From positions 124,001-188,000 of the forward strand of contig JABCZH010000008.1 in NCBI GenBank assembly GCA_013289795.1: a stretch of 64,000 nucleotides of DNA, in the 5' to 3' direction. Of the stretch, positions 55,201-63,346 are shown piece by piece; positions within the stretch are counted from its first letter, which is position 1, and each line of letters starts with the position of its first letter. The DNA is from Acidobacteriota bacterium. GTDB lineage: Bacteria; Acidobacteriota; Terriglobia; Terriglobales; Acidobacteriaceae. The position numbers and the translations under genes are program-made. Below the pieces are notes generated by a model. That model was not told the DNA's origin and made no database searches. It was given only the letters and a program-made list of their open reading frames with translations.

Positions 55201-56604
55201 ATGCCTACCCAAATCAAGTTCGGCACCTCCGGCTGGCGCGCCATCATGGCCGAAGACTTCACCTTCGCCAACGTACGCCGCGCCGTCAGCGGCATCGCCC
55301 GTTACGTGGCCTCGCAGAAGCCCACGGGAGCGCATATCATCGTCGGCCGCGATCCCCGATTCCTCGGCGAGACCTTCTGTGCCATGGCCAGCGAGATTCT
55401 CGTCGCCCACGGCATCACCCCGTTGCTCGTCGCTGCCGCACCCACTCCGGCGATTTCCTACGCCGTGACTTGCGAGTGCGCGGACGGCGCCATCAACTTC
55501 ACCGCCTCGCACAATCCGCCGGAGTATAACGGCATCAAGTTTTCGACTTCTGACGGCGCTCCCGCGCTGCCCGAAGTCACGCAACGAATCGAGGCCGAAA
55601 TCGCAGCTTTTGACGCCGGCGGCGCCGCGAAAGCAGGCTCCACGAAGCCCCAACCGCAATCCCTGGATCCCCGCGGCCCCTACCTCGCCCGGCTGCGAGA
55701 AATCGTCGATCTCTCCATTATCAGGAAAGCCGGCCTGCGGGTCGTCTTCGATCCCTTCTGGGGCGCCGGCTGCGGTTATCCCGACTCCTTGCTGCGCGAA
55801 GCCGGTGTCGAAGTCGCTGCTGTCCACGACTATCGCGACGTGCTCTTCGGCGGTCACGCTCCCGAGCCGGATGACCATCTGCTCAACGATCTCCGCAGCC
55901 AGATGCGCAAGAACAACGCCCACATCGGCATAGCTACCGACGGCGACGCCGATCGCTTCGGCATCGTCGATCAAGACGGAACCTTCTTTCAGCCTAACTA
56001 CATCATCGCTCTGCTTTTCGATTACCTGGTCGAGACCCGCGGCTGGAAAAACGGTGTCGGCAAATCTGTAGCCACAACCAATCTGATCAACGCCCTCGCC
56101 GAGCATCATCACATTCCACTGCACGAGACCCCGGTCGGCTTCAAATATATCGGCGAACTCATCAAGCAGGACAAAATCGTGATCGGCGGCGAAGAAAGTG
56201 CCGGCCTTTCCATCCGCCAGCACGTCCCTGAAAAAGACGGAATCCTCGCCGGGCTGCTCTGTTGTGAGATGGTGGCCCGCCGAAACCAACCCTTGAAACA
56301 CCAGTTGGACGCCTTATTTGTCAAAGTTGGTTCCTTTTACCCCATGCGGGAGAACTTCCGCTTGACGCCGGAAGTGAAAGCGAAGTTCACTGGTAAGCTG
56401 GCGCTTAATCCTCGCGACTTTTGTGGCCGCAAGGTGAAGGAAGTCGTACGCACCGACGGACTGAAGCTGCTCTGTGATGACGGCTCGTGGGTGTGCTACC
56501 GGCTTTCCGGCACCGAACCGGTGGTGCGTGTCTACACCGAAGCCGGCAGTGTGCAGGAGTTGGAGCGGATGAGCGCGGCAGCCAAGCAATGGATCTTCGA
56601 GTAG
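55201..56604 (+). CDS. alpha-D-phosphohexomutase (phosphoglucomutase/phosphomannomutase family)
   Basis: 467-aa four-domain phosphohexomutase. The phosphoserine loop is TASHNPPEYNGIKF, the Mg loop TDGDADRFG, the sugar loop GGEESAGLS and the phosphate loop RLSGTEPVVRVYTEA. Substrate preference (glucose-, mannose- or glucosamine-phosphate) cannot be read. ATG 55201 gives MPTQIKFGTSGWRAIMAEDF, the usual opening; the frame upstream lies inside cutA. The end overlaps an FtsB-like gene by 16 nt. Confidence 0.94.
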   Translation: MPTQIKFGTSGWRAIMAEDFTFANVRRAVSGIARYVASQKPTGAHIIVGRDPRFLGETFCAMASEILVAHGITPLLVAAAPTPAISYAVTCECADGAINFTASHNPPEYNGIKFSTSDGAPALPEVTQRIEAEIAAFDAGGAAKAGSTKPQPQSLDPRGPYLARLREIVDLSIIRKAGLRVVFDPFWGAGCGYPDSLLREAGVEVAAVHDYRDVLFGGHAPEPDDHLLNDLRSQMRKNNAHIGIATDGDADRFGIVDQDGTFFQPNYIIALLFDYLVETRGWKNGVGKSVATTNLINALAEHHHIPLHETPVGFKYIGELIKQDKIVIGGEESAGLSIRQHVPEKDGILAGLLCCEMVARRNQPLKHQLDALFVKVGSFYPMRENFRLTPEVKAKFTGKLALNPRDFCGRKVKEVVRTDGLKLLCDDGSWVCYRLSGTEPVVRVYTEAGSVQELERMSAAAKQWIFE

Positions 56605-57059
56605 GACCACTTTCCCGAGTTCGCATCATCCCCAGCCCCGAGGAACGGCTGCGCACGCTCGTGGAGCGCGCCCCACAGGCCGAAGCTTGGGCCGACCGCG
56701 TGATGGCAAAGCTTCGCCCCACGCTGGCCATGCTGCACGGCATTTGGCGGCGCCTGGCCACGGCCGCAGTGGCCGCCTTCAGCATCTGGCTGTTCATACA
56801 CGTGATGTTCGGCGCCAACGGCATGGTGGTCTATCGTCAAAAGAAAGCCGAGTATGTCGGCCTGCAAACCGAGATTCGCAGCTTGCAGCAGGAGAACGAC
56901 CGCCATACCGATCAGGTCAAGTCTCTGCAGACCGACCCCAAGACCATCGAGAAAGAAGCCCGTGAGCAGTTACATTATGCCCGTCCCGGCGAAGTCGTCT
57001 ATGTCTCGCCACCTCCGCCGGCGCCACCCAAGCCCGCCACCGATTCCGCCCGAAAGTAG
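56589..57059 (+). CDS. FtsB/DivIC-like septum formation initiator protein
   Basis: 156-aa bitopic protein with an N-terminal cytoplasmic part of about 55 residues, a TM helix (TAAVAAFSIWLFIHVMFG), a coiled coil (YVGLQTEIRSLQQENDRH) and a proline-rich tail. The layout matches FtsB/DivIC, which link late divisome proteins. It begins inside the mutase gene (ATG 56589, 16-nt overlap), so it is coupled. The N-terminal extension is longer than in E. coli FtsB. Confidence 0.85.
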   Translation: MDLRVGPLSRVRIIPSPEERLRTLVERAPQAEAWADRVMAKLRPTLAMLHGIWRRLATAAVAAFSIWLFIHVMFGANGMVVYRQKKAEYVGLQTEIRSLQQENDRHTDQVKSLQTDPKTIEKEAREQLHYARPGEVVYVSPPPPAPPKPATDSARK

Positions 57060-57212
57060 TTAGGGCCGTTCGTGCTCGACAATGCTCCCCGTGTGATATA
57101 GTTCGGGAAAATATTCAGACCATAGTCCCGCTTGGCCCAGCAGCGAGAATGCATAGGGCCAGGCAGTCACGCAACAAAAATCCGCGGCTTGGCCGCTGAA
57201 CTCGAGGATCCC

Positions 57213-57536
57213 ATGAAAAAACTCTTGTTGCTCTGTCTTGCCGTTTCTCTCTTGCTGCTCATGGTCGGATTGGCGGTGGCCGCCGATTCCTCCACCGTGA
57301 ACGGAATCGTCAGCGACTCCCAATGCGGCGCCAAGGGCGCGAGTGCCAGTCATGCTGCCTGCATGAACAAGTGCCTGGCGAAGGGCGCCAAAGCCGTCAT
57401 CGTCACCGACTCCGACCAAAAAGTGCTTACCGTGGATAACCCCGACGTTCTCAAGGGACATGAAAGCCATCATGTGGCCGTGACCGGAAAAGTAACCGGC
57501 GACTCCATCCACGTTGACAGCGTGAAAATGCTCTAA
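57213..57536 (+). CDS. small exported protein with conserved cysteines
   Basis: 107-aa protein. The signal peptide is MKKLLLLCLAVSLLLLMVGL. The mature part begins ADSSTVNGIVSDSQCGAKG and has SHAACMNKCLAKGAKAVIVTD, with three Cys and a His that could bind a metal or form disulfides, then a beta-rich end HESHHVAVTGKVTGDSIHVD. I do not recognise a named function. ATG 57213 has GAGGATCCC upstream. A strong terminator follows. Likely periplasmic and highly expressed. Confidence 0.8.
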   Translation: MKKLLLLCLAVSLLLLMVGLAVAADSSTVNGIVSDSQCGAKGASASHAACMNKCLAKGAKAVIVTDSDQKVLTVDNPDVLKGHESHHVAVTGKVTGDSIHVDSVKML

Positions 57537-57557
57537 GTGATTTGCCGCAAGAATCCA

Positions 57558-57585
57558 GGGCGGCGAACGCCGCCCTTTTCTTTTT
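57558..57585 (+). terminator. Rho-independent terminator
   Basis: Perfect stem GGGCGGCG / CGCCGCCC (57558-57575) with an AA loop, followed by TTTTCTTTTT. It ends the small exported protein gene; the convergent thiG stop is 4 nt away. Confidence 0.92.
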
Positions 57586-57588
57586 GCA

Positions 57589-58362
57589 CTACCTGACCAC
57601 GCCTTCGAGCGGAGAACTGGCCGTCGCATACAGTTTCTTCGGCATGCGTCCCGCCAGATAGGCTTCGCGCCCTGCCAGCACCGCATGTTTCATGGCTTCA
57701 GCCATCAACACCGGATCCTGCGCGCTCGCAATTCCCGTGTTCATTAGCACGGCATCAGCGCCCAACTCCATCGCAATCGTGGCATCGGACGCTGTTCCCA
57801 CCCCCGCATCCAGAATCAGTGGCACGCTGGTGATCGCTTCCCGCAGAATGCGAATGTTCGCGGCGTTCTGAATCCCCAGGCCGCTGCCGATCGGCGCGCC
57901 CAGCGGCATCACCGCACTCGCCCCCGCATCCAGCAGTCGCTTCGCAAACACTACGTCATCGGAAGTGTAAGGCAGGACCGTGAAACCTTCCTTCACCAGC
58001 ACTCGCGTGGCTTCGAGCGTGGCCTGTACATCAGGATAAAGTGTCGCCTGATCGCCAATGACTTCCAGCTTGACCCAATCCGACAGCCCAACCTCGCGAC
58101 CCAACCGCGCCGCGCGAATGGCTTCGTCGGCGGTGTAGCAACCTGCCGTATTCGGCAGCAGGAAGTATTTCTTGGGATCAATGTAGTCGAGCAGCGATTC
58201 CTTGCTGCGATCCAGATTCACCCGGCGCACGGCCACCGTAACCATGTCTGCGCCACTGGTTTCCAATGCCCGTGCATTTTCCTGGAACGACTTGTACTTT
58301 CCCGTCCCCACAATCAGCCGGGAACGGAACTCACGGCCAGCGATGATCAGGGAGTCCGGCAT
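57589..58362 (-). CDS. thiG: thiazole synthase ThiG
   Basis: 257-aa TIM-barrel enzyme building the thiazole of thiamine. Marks are [44 protein letters not shown] and the Schiff-base Lys in [10 protein letters not shown]; the phosphate loop is [13 protein letters not shown] 58362 begins [19 protein letters not shown] lies 6 nt before it without a ribosome site, and the upstream gene's stop overlaps by 16 nt. ThiS, ThiO and ThiE are not in the window, and no TPP riboswitch was seen. Confidence 0.96.
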   Translation of the reverse strand: MPDSLIIAGREFRSRLIVGTGKYKSFQENARALETSGADMVTVAVRRVNLDRSKESLLDYIDPKKYFLLPNTAGCYTADEAIRAARLGREVGLSDWVKLEVIGDQATLYPDVQATLEATRVLVKEGFTVLPYTSDDVVFAKRLLDAGASAVMPLGAPIGSGLGIQNAANIRILREAITSVPLILDAGVGTASDATIAMELGADAVLMNTGIASAQDPVLMAEAMKHAVLAGREAYLAGRMPKKLYATASSPLEGVVR

Positions 58363-58733
58363 GCAACTATTGTACTGCTCAGGCCGTGTGGGGCGGGGTT
58401 GATCCTGGAAGATGCGACGACTTGGCAAGGTTGAAGCGGACAACCAGTGCCCCTCCGCGCACATAGAATACCCTTCTGGCCACGCTGGAACGCGTCGATC
58501 TTCACGGAGGAGACTACTTGGACATGGATCGGCGGCACGGCGCCGACGCAGCGGGGAACTAACGTCAGCGTCTTGGAACATTTGTCACACAACCAGAAAC
58601 ACTCAATCGCGGCCGGTGCATGGGTGGTGGCTGCCTCTCCCGTCGGAGCACCCACAATCAGATGAAACATTCTTCCTTCATGCAGGTACCGGAATGAGCC
58701 GGCGCACGACGGATTCGCGCATTTTGACAGCAT
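58347..58733 (-). CDS. small zinc-ribbon-like protein
   Basis: 128-aa protein starting [20 protein letters not shown] and with [15 protein letters not shown] further on: two Cys pairs (CxxxxC and CxxC) about 50 residues apart that could form a zinc ribbon. The family is one I associate with Acidobacteriota; function unknown. The C-terminal half is less structured-looking. The start is the ATG at 58733. It overlaps the thiG start by 16 nt on the same strand. Confidence 0.7.
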   Translation of the reverse strand: MLSKCANPSCAGSFRYLHEGRMFHLIVGAPTGEAATTHAPAAIECFWLCDKCSKTLTLVPRCVGAVPPIHVQVVSSVKIDAFQRGQKGILCARRGTGCPLQPCQVVASSRINPAPHGLSSTIVACRTP

Positions 58734-58804
58734 CGGGCTTCTCCTGGTCCTCGCGCATGTGGATAGGCGCAATCTTGTTCTCACGCCAACCCTCAGAAGC
58801 GCGG

Positions 58805-59008
58805 CTACAGCATGCCTCCGGTCTTTACCGTCAGGCTGCTTAATGCCACTTCCAGCTTCGTAATGGCTTCCTGCAGTTCCGGGTAATCCTCGACCCCGTG
58901 AAGCCTCTTACGCAGTTCCGTGAGCAAGTGACGAGCAGCCGCGACATGGTTTGCTGCTTCAGCAGGGCGAACTTCTTCTTCATAAATGTTTGTCGGAGTG
59001 GTTTTCAT
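58805..59008 (-). CDS. small helical protein of unknown function
   Basis: 67-aa protein, MKTTPTNIYEEEVRPAEAAN then HVAAARHLLTELRKRLHGVE, mostly amphipathic helix, with a C-terminal end SLTVKTGGML. The ribosome site GAGAGG lies 7 nt before the ATG at 59008. It is in a minus-strand series of small genes around the universal stress protein. Not recognised. Confidence 0.6.
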   Translation of the reverse strand: MKTTPTNIYEEEVRPAEAANHVAAARHLLTELRKRLHGVEDYPELQEAITKLEVALSSLTVKTGGML

Positions 59009-59065
59009 TTCGAACCTCTCATCCTCGATTGTTCAATCCCGCACTCATTAGTGTTGCTGTCGAAG

Positions 59066-59266
59066 TTACGCTGTTTTTCTCTGCTGTTCGCCATCCGGCT
59101 GGTGCCAGGATCCAATGGCTCCGCCACTATGATCCAAAACAAACCCTTCCTTCGCCGCTTCTCGGTCCGCCAATTCGGGCGAAAGCCTGGTTCCGTACCG
59201 CCGCTCGTAGTACCTCAAGTAGTGAGCGAGTTTCATTACACAAAGGACATCTTTGCGTACAATCAT
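59066..59266 (-). CDS. small protein of unknown function with a strong ribosome site
   Basis: 66-aa protein, MIVRKDVLCVMKLAHYLRYY then ERRYGTRLSPELADREAAKE, basic at first, then acidic. A perfect AAGGAGGT stands 8 nt upstream of the ATG at 59266, the main evidence that it is coding. It lies 42 nt downstream of the universal stress protein gene on the same strand and may share its transcript. Confidence 0.55.
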   Translation of the reverse strand: MIVRKDVLCVMKLAHYLRYYERRYGTRLSPELADREAAKEGFVLDHSGGAIGSWHQPDGEQQRKTA

Positions 59267-59308
59267 TCGAGGCCACCTCCTTCGCTCTGCGGCTCTGCCC
59301 GTTGTTTC

Positions 59309-60256
59309 TCAGCTCAGAATTGTCAACACGGGACACTTGGCTCCGCAGATGATGTCGTGAGTGAGAGACCATGGGGCGTGTGACGCCGCCTGCGCCGAGG
59401 CCACCGGATTTGCTCCCATGACGATCAAGTCAACCCCGCGTGCCGCCGCGGTGTCCAAAATACCTTCTGCAAGGAAATCGAATCCGACCAGGCATTCGGG
59501 CCGGTTTCTCAGCTTCGCGCCCGATGGAACCAGTTCTTTCAACTTCCGCACGCTTTCCTTTTTCTTGGCGGCCTGCCACTCGGTCAGTTCCTGGGCCAGG
59601 TAAAACGCGGGGCTATACGCCACCGGTCCCATATCGGCAACCGGCATGGGTGGCACCATGTGCAGCAGAATCAACTTCGCTTGGCAGTCCTCTGCCAGGG
59701 ACAAGGCGTACGCAAAAGCCTTCACCGAAGCGAGGCCAAAATCAGTGGCGAAGAGAATCGTCTTGAATTCGCTTGTCCCAGCCTCTGCCAGTGGAACATT
59801 GGGGCCGACCGTGAGCACCGGGCACGCAGCCCGGCGCAACACCTCTTCCGCCACCGATCCCAGCGCCAGCTTCCTCAGGCCCCCACGGCCGCGAGTACCC
59901 AGGACCAACAAATCAGTGTTCTCGCGCTGCATGATCGGCGAAAGCACATCCCATACCCGGCCTCTCTCGATTAACAGATGGGGATGGAAGCTCTTGATGC
60001 GCGCCTCTTCGGCAAGGCGCTGCATCTGCTTTTCTGCCTCAAGTCGCTCACGGTTGAATTCCTCAGGCAGGGACTCCCAAGTGATCGTTTCCGGATGAAC
60101 TACATGCACGATCGACACTTCCGACCCGTACCGCCGCAGGATTGGAAGGGCATAGGCGAGCGCCCGCTCCGAGGCGGCCGAGAAATCTGTGGCAATAAGA
60201 ACGCGTTTGAAACCTACGGTCTGCTTCTGATCTCTTACCTGGGCCGTGGCCGTCAT
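59309..60256 (-). CDS. tandem-domain universal stress protein (UspA family)
   Basis: 315-aa cytoplasmic protein with two Usp domains. The first (FKRVLIATDFSAASERALAY) has the ATP loop GTRGRGGLRKLALGSV intact; the second (FKTILFATDFGLASVKAFAY) ends in a degenerate loop, GANPVASAQAASHAPWSLTH, so may not bind ATP. ATG 60256 is chosen from MTATAQVRDQ with GGAGGTG upstream. Expected to respond to starvation or oxygen stress; surrounded by small genes and a DsbA-like protein on the same strand. Confidence 0.92.
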   Translation of the reverse strand: MTATAQVRDQKQTVGFKRVLIATDFSAASERALAYALPILRRYGSEVSIVHVVHPETITWESLPEEFNRERLEAEKQMQRLAEEARIKSFHPHLLIERGRVWDVLSPIMQRENTDLLVLGTRGRGGLRKLALGSVAEEVLRRAACPVLTVGPNVPLAEAGTSEFKTILFATDFGLASVKAFAYALSLAEDCQAKLILLHMVPPMPVADMGPVAYSPAFYLAQELTEWQAAKKKESVRKLKELVPSGAKLRNRPECLVGFDFLAEGILDTAAARGVDLIVMGANPVASAQAASHAPWSLTHDIICGAKCPVLTILS

Positions 60257-60351
60257 AAGGCACCTCCAGACCACGTCCTTAAGGTAGTACTCAGCAAAAG
60301 ACAACGATGTGACCAGCCGTACTGTAGAGTGTGATTGCCGTCACTGGCGGG

Positions 60352-60546
60352 TTAGCCCGTGTCTCCGGCGATCAACTTATGATTCCCGTCTCGATCCCCA
60401 CTCGCCCCGTGCCGCACCGTTCGCTTGGGCGGTGCTTCCAACCTTGAGAGAAGGGCTCTCAATCGTATTTGCAGACGAATCATGTCGCAGATTATGTCAA
60501 TGTTCGCAGGTTTACGCTGGTTCATGACGCGCTCGGCGTTTCTCAT
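60352..60546 (-). CDS. small basic protein of unknown function (putative)
   Basis: 64-aa frame, MRNAERVMNQRKPANIDIIC then DMIRLQIRLRALLSRLEAPP, with a basic C-terminus. AAGGGGA stands 5 nt before the ATG at 60546, similar to the strong sites of its neighbours, which is the reason to list it. No family is recognised, and composition in this GC-rich region does not decide. The rest of the 335-nt gap around it (60257-60591) holds nothing else. Confidence 0.4.
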   Translation of the reverse strand: MRNAERVMNQRKPANIDIICDMIRLQIRLRALLSRLEAPPKRTVRHGASGDRDGNHKLIAGDTG

Positions 60547-60591
60547 ACGTTCCCCTTCCTTCTGCCGCTAAGCCCTACCTGCACTCCGCAC

Positions 60592-61623
60592 TCATTTCCT
60601 TGCTGTGATGGCCGCCTGGTTGAGTGGCTGCGCGAGTTGCTGATCAACAATCTTGCGAAGCGCAGTGTAATCAAGTGCGCCACTGAGGAAGTGACCGTTC
60701 ACAAAGAAGCTGGGCGTGCCACTGAGCCCAAGGCGCAGGCCTTGCTCACGGTCCTGTTGCACGGCTGCGGCCGTCTCGCCCCCATCAAGGCATTTGTTAA
60801 ACGCCGCCGTGTCCAGTTTCAAGGCATGTGCTTGTGCTTTGAGTTGGTCGAGATCCAGCTCTTTGCTCTGAAATAGCTCATCATGGAAAGCCCAGAACTG
60901 GCCCTGCTTGCCCGCGCAACGCGCGGCTTCCGCGGCCTTCTCCGCGTGCGCGTGCATGGGCAAAGGGAAGTCTTTGTAAGCCACTGCTAGCTTGCCACCG
61001 AAGTCTCCCTGCAATTTCTTGATCGCGGCGGCGACCTTCTGGCAATAGGGACACTCATAGTCAGCGAATTCGACCAGCATCACCGGTGCATCTTTCGACC
61101 CGAGCACATCTGTGTTTCCAAGATCCACGACCGTACTCGGCGGGGCCAGAGTCACATACACATTGGACTGCTCACGCAGCGCCTTGATGTAGGCCGCTCG
61201 TGCCTTGTTGGTCCGCAGCACGCGGATTTTCTCCAGTATCTTTCCCCGCATTGCTTCGTACGACTGGTCGGTTTCCAGGCCCTCATAGAAAATCCTGATC
61301 TGGTCTTCCGTCGGGTCTTTGACTTGTGATTTAACCTCGCGGTCGAGAAGCTGATCCACGGTGAGGTTTTCGCTCTTGGCTTTCTGCGCGATCAAGGTCG
61401 TATCGATCAGATCGTCAAGGGCCTTGCTCTCAGCTTGATAGAAATCAAAGCGAGCCTGCAGCAGCTTGGATGATTCCTGTCGCTCGAGGTCGCCCATCGT
61501 TAGCTTGACCGTTCCTATCTCAGCGACCACGTCGGTGATTGTTTGCGCCACCGCAATTCCATTGCTTAGCAGACCCAGTGTCACACTTAGTCCGAAACCT
61601 AGAAGTCCTTGCGAGAACCGCAT
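60592..61623 (-). CDS. DsbA-family thiol oxidoreductase with SurA-N-like N-terminal region
   Basis: 343-aa periplasmic protein. The signal peptide (MRFSQGLLGFGLSVTLGLLS) is followed by a helical region resembling a SurA/peptidyl-prolyl isomerase N-terminal domain (about residues 28-150), then a DsbA-like thioredoxin domain with CPYC at 191-194 (ADYECPYCQK) and the cis-Pro in SGTPSFFVNG. ATG 61623 has AAGGGGAGGGA upstream. Expected to form disulfides in exported proteins; the Cys-rich exported protein next door is a candidate client, by inference only. Confidence 0.92.
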   Translation of the reverse strand: MRFSQGLLGFGLSVTLGLLSNGIAVAQTITDVVAEIGTVKLTMGDLERQESSKLLQARFDFYQAESKALDDLIDTTLIAQKAKSENLTVDQLLDREVKSQVKDPTEDQIRIFYEGLETDQSYEAMRGKILEKIRVLRTNKARAAYIKALREQSNVYVTLAPPSTVVDLGNTDVLGSKDAPVMLVEFADYECPYCQKVAAAIKKLQGDFGGKLAVAYKDFPLPMHAHAEKAAEAARCAGKQGQFWAFHDELFQSKELDLDQLKAQAHALKLDTAAFNKCLDGGETAAAVQQDREQGLRLGLSGTPSFFVNGHFLSGALDYTALRKIVDQQLAQPLNQAAITARK

Positions 61624-61668
61624 AAGTCCCTCCCCTTCAAGAATTGCAGAACTGGGTGAAGCGAAGAA

Positions 61669-61702
61669 CGCCAGACAAGAAACCGGTAAATCCTGTCTGG
61701 CG
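61669..61702. other. 9-bp hairpin downstream of the exported Cys-rich gene
   Basis: CGCCAGACA (61669-61677) and TGTCTGGCG (61694-61702) are perfect arms around 16 nt. No strong U-tract follows on the minus strand, so a terminator role is only possible. Confidence 0.4.
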
Positions 61703-61765
61703 AGTTAAGGTGGAAAGCCCGGCTACAGGCTAGGGCCGGCCATCGTTGGGGTTTCTCCGAACGCC

Positions 61766-62374
61766 CTAGTTGTTACAGATTGCTGCAAGGGCGGCGCTGT
61801 TGGCGCAAATCCCATGTCCGCTGCCGTCTTTCACAATGGCGGCGCATTGCCCAGCCAAGGCTTTACCCTCGGACAGGCTTAGGGACACTTCCTGAGAAGG
61901 ATTCTCCGTGAGCGTACCGTTGTTCTGAATGTGCGTGGTCCACTGACGGAGTGTAGGGGAGGGGGAGGGTGTGGTCGGCACCGGGCACAATCCACCAGAC
62001 GTCGCCGCCGACACAACCTTAATGACGCCGTTGGTGAGCAGCGGCGGGCCAGTCAGGGGATTGCTGGTCAGGTCGCCATTCACGGAAAGCGTCAGGATGC
62101 CATCTGGTGTGGTGGTACAGCTGCAGCATTCGGACATCTCTTCGTTGGTATCGAATACGTAGATGTCCGCGCACAGGTTTCCGCCCGAAAAGCCCGGGTT
62201 GACGATGCGTACCGTCCCATCCGGATCTCCGGTGGTGTTGGCATTGGAGAAGTAGTCAACGTTGTACACATTCGGTGTGCCCGCTATGGCTGGATTTTGA
62301 GCCGCCGCGATCCCAACGAACAAAGCCAACGATGCTACCAAAGCACAAGCTACGAGCAAGTTTGTTCGAGACAT
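61766..62374 (-). CDS. exported cysteine-containing protein, Acidobacteriota-type family
   Basis: 202-aa exported protein. The signal peptide is around LLVACALVASLALFVGIAAA. The mature part has VRIVNPGFSGGNLCADIYVF, then a Cys-rich DTNEEMSECCSCTTTPDGIL and the repeated-looking LTSNPLTGPPLLTNGVIKVV, with further Cys near the C-terminus. I recognise the NPGxxGGNLCA...CCxCxxTPDG pattern as recurrent in Acidobacteriota, without an assigned role. GGAGGAAG lies upstream of the ATG. Next to a DsbA-like gene that could oxidise its cysteines. Confidence 0.8.
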   Translation of the reverse strand: MSRTNLLVACALVASLALFVGIAAAQNPAIAGTPNVYNVDYFSNANTTGDPDGTVRIVNPGFSGGNLCADIYVFDTNEEMSECCSCTTTPDGILTLSVNGDLTSNPLTGPPLLTNGVIKVVSAATSGGLCPVPTTPSPSPTLRQWTTHIQNNGTLTENPSQEVSLSLSEGKALAGQCAAIVKDGSGHGICANSAALAAICNN

Positions 62375-62549
62375 TTTTCTTCCTCCTCAAATTGCGCTGC
62401 CGGCTGGGGGAGGAAGCTCGGCTGTTGGCGCAGAGGCACTGTACTGGCAATCGCACGGTTTCCCAATCGCCCAGGTGTACTAATCCCTCTTCCGTACATC
62501 CTGGACTAGCCTGCCGGACTACATCGATTGAATGTCTGTCTCGCGGAGA

Positions 62550-63224
62550 TTACTGCTTCGAACTTGCAATTTTCCCGAGGATGCCGGATCGGGTCGAGAC
62601 GCCCATCTTGACCATAACCAGCCGTAGAAAGGCTTTTACAGTGTTGGGACTGATCTTCATCCGGTCTGCGATCTCCTTGCTGGTCAGACCCTCAAACAGC
62701 AACCGTACCGTTGCCTGCTCGCGCGGTGTCAAACCGAAACGCCGGCAGATCTCGGCCAGCTCCACACCGCCGATGGTGTTTCTCTCCAGCAGGAGCACCA
62801 GCGCGGGATGGTTTCGCAGTCGGGCTTTGCCGTTGAGGTTCACAGGAATGGAACGGCAATGGTACGTTCTTCTTGCCGACTTGAACTGCCCAACAAAGTT
62901 GAGAGCAGACGATGACTCGCGGTCCACAAGGCCTCCGCGGATTCGCTTTGTGATCCAGCCGTCCAATTGGGGAATCTTCTCCGGGGAAGCTGGAAATGTC
63001 AGTATCTGGATGGCCTCGATATTCGAGGCGACCAGACTGAGCGAACGATCGACCACCACCAGCCCTGGGCGTCGTTGAACGGAAAGAACCTCCGTCACCA
63101 GGTGCGCATCGTCTCGTGCAAGCTTGGCTGCTACCGTAGCGGGCCTCCTTGGGGAGAGGAGAATAAGTCCCACCCAAACTCGTCTACCCCTAAGGAGCAC
63201 GAGGTTTGCCAATCGCAGTGCCAC
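62550..63224 (-). CDS. LuxR-type HTH regulator, copy 1 (start uncertain)
   Basis: Up to 224 aa. N-terminal PAS-like part (GLVVVDRSLSLVASNIEAIQ), then the LuxR DNA-binding helix-turn-helix (GLTPREQATVRLLFEGLTSK and IADRMKISPNTVKAFLRLVM). It has no receiver Asp set, so it is not a normal response regulator. It is closely related to the gene at 63347. The start is unclear: the paralogue's ATG corresponds to GTA at 63132-63134 here, while AAGGAGG (63144-63150) sits 6 nt before an ACG. GTG 63224 is given as the longest start. Confidence 0.8.
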   Translation of the reverse strand: MALRLANLVLLRGRRVWVGLILLSPRRPATVAAKLARDDAHLVTEVLSVQRRPGLVVVDRSLSLVASNIEAIQILTFPASPEKIPQLDGWITKRIRGGLVDRESSSALNFVGQFKSARRTYHCRSIPVNLNGKARLRNHPALVLLLERNTIGGVELAEICRRFGLTPREQATVRLLFEGLTSKEIADRMKISPNTVKAFLRLVMVKMGVSTRSGILGKIASSKQ

Positions 63225-63346
63225 TGTAGTTTGTGTTAGATAGCGTTTCAGGGCATGAAAAAAAGAAGAAATTTTCGGGAGGCACTTGCGAGAATCTGCC
63301 TTACAGGAAATCCATCAGGCTCCGCCGCCCCATCACGCTTCAGCCC

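Noticed and set aside
55159-56301. 380-codon minus-strand frame opposite the phosphohexomutase
   Set aside because: Antisense shadow; the mutase has all four signature loops.
58363-58804. TPP riboswitch upstream of thiG
   Set aside because: The upstream sequence is coding for a small protein and no THI-box-like pattern was seen.
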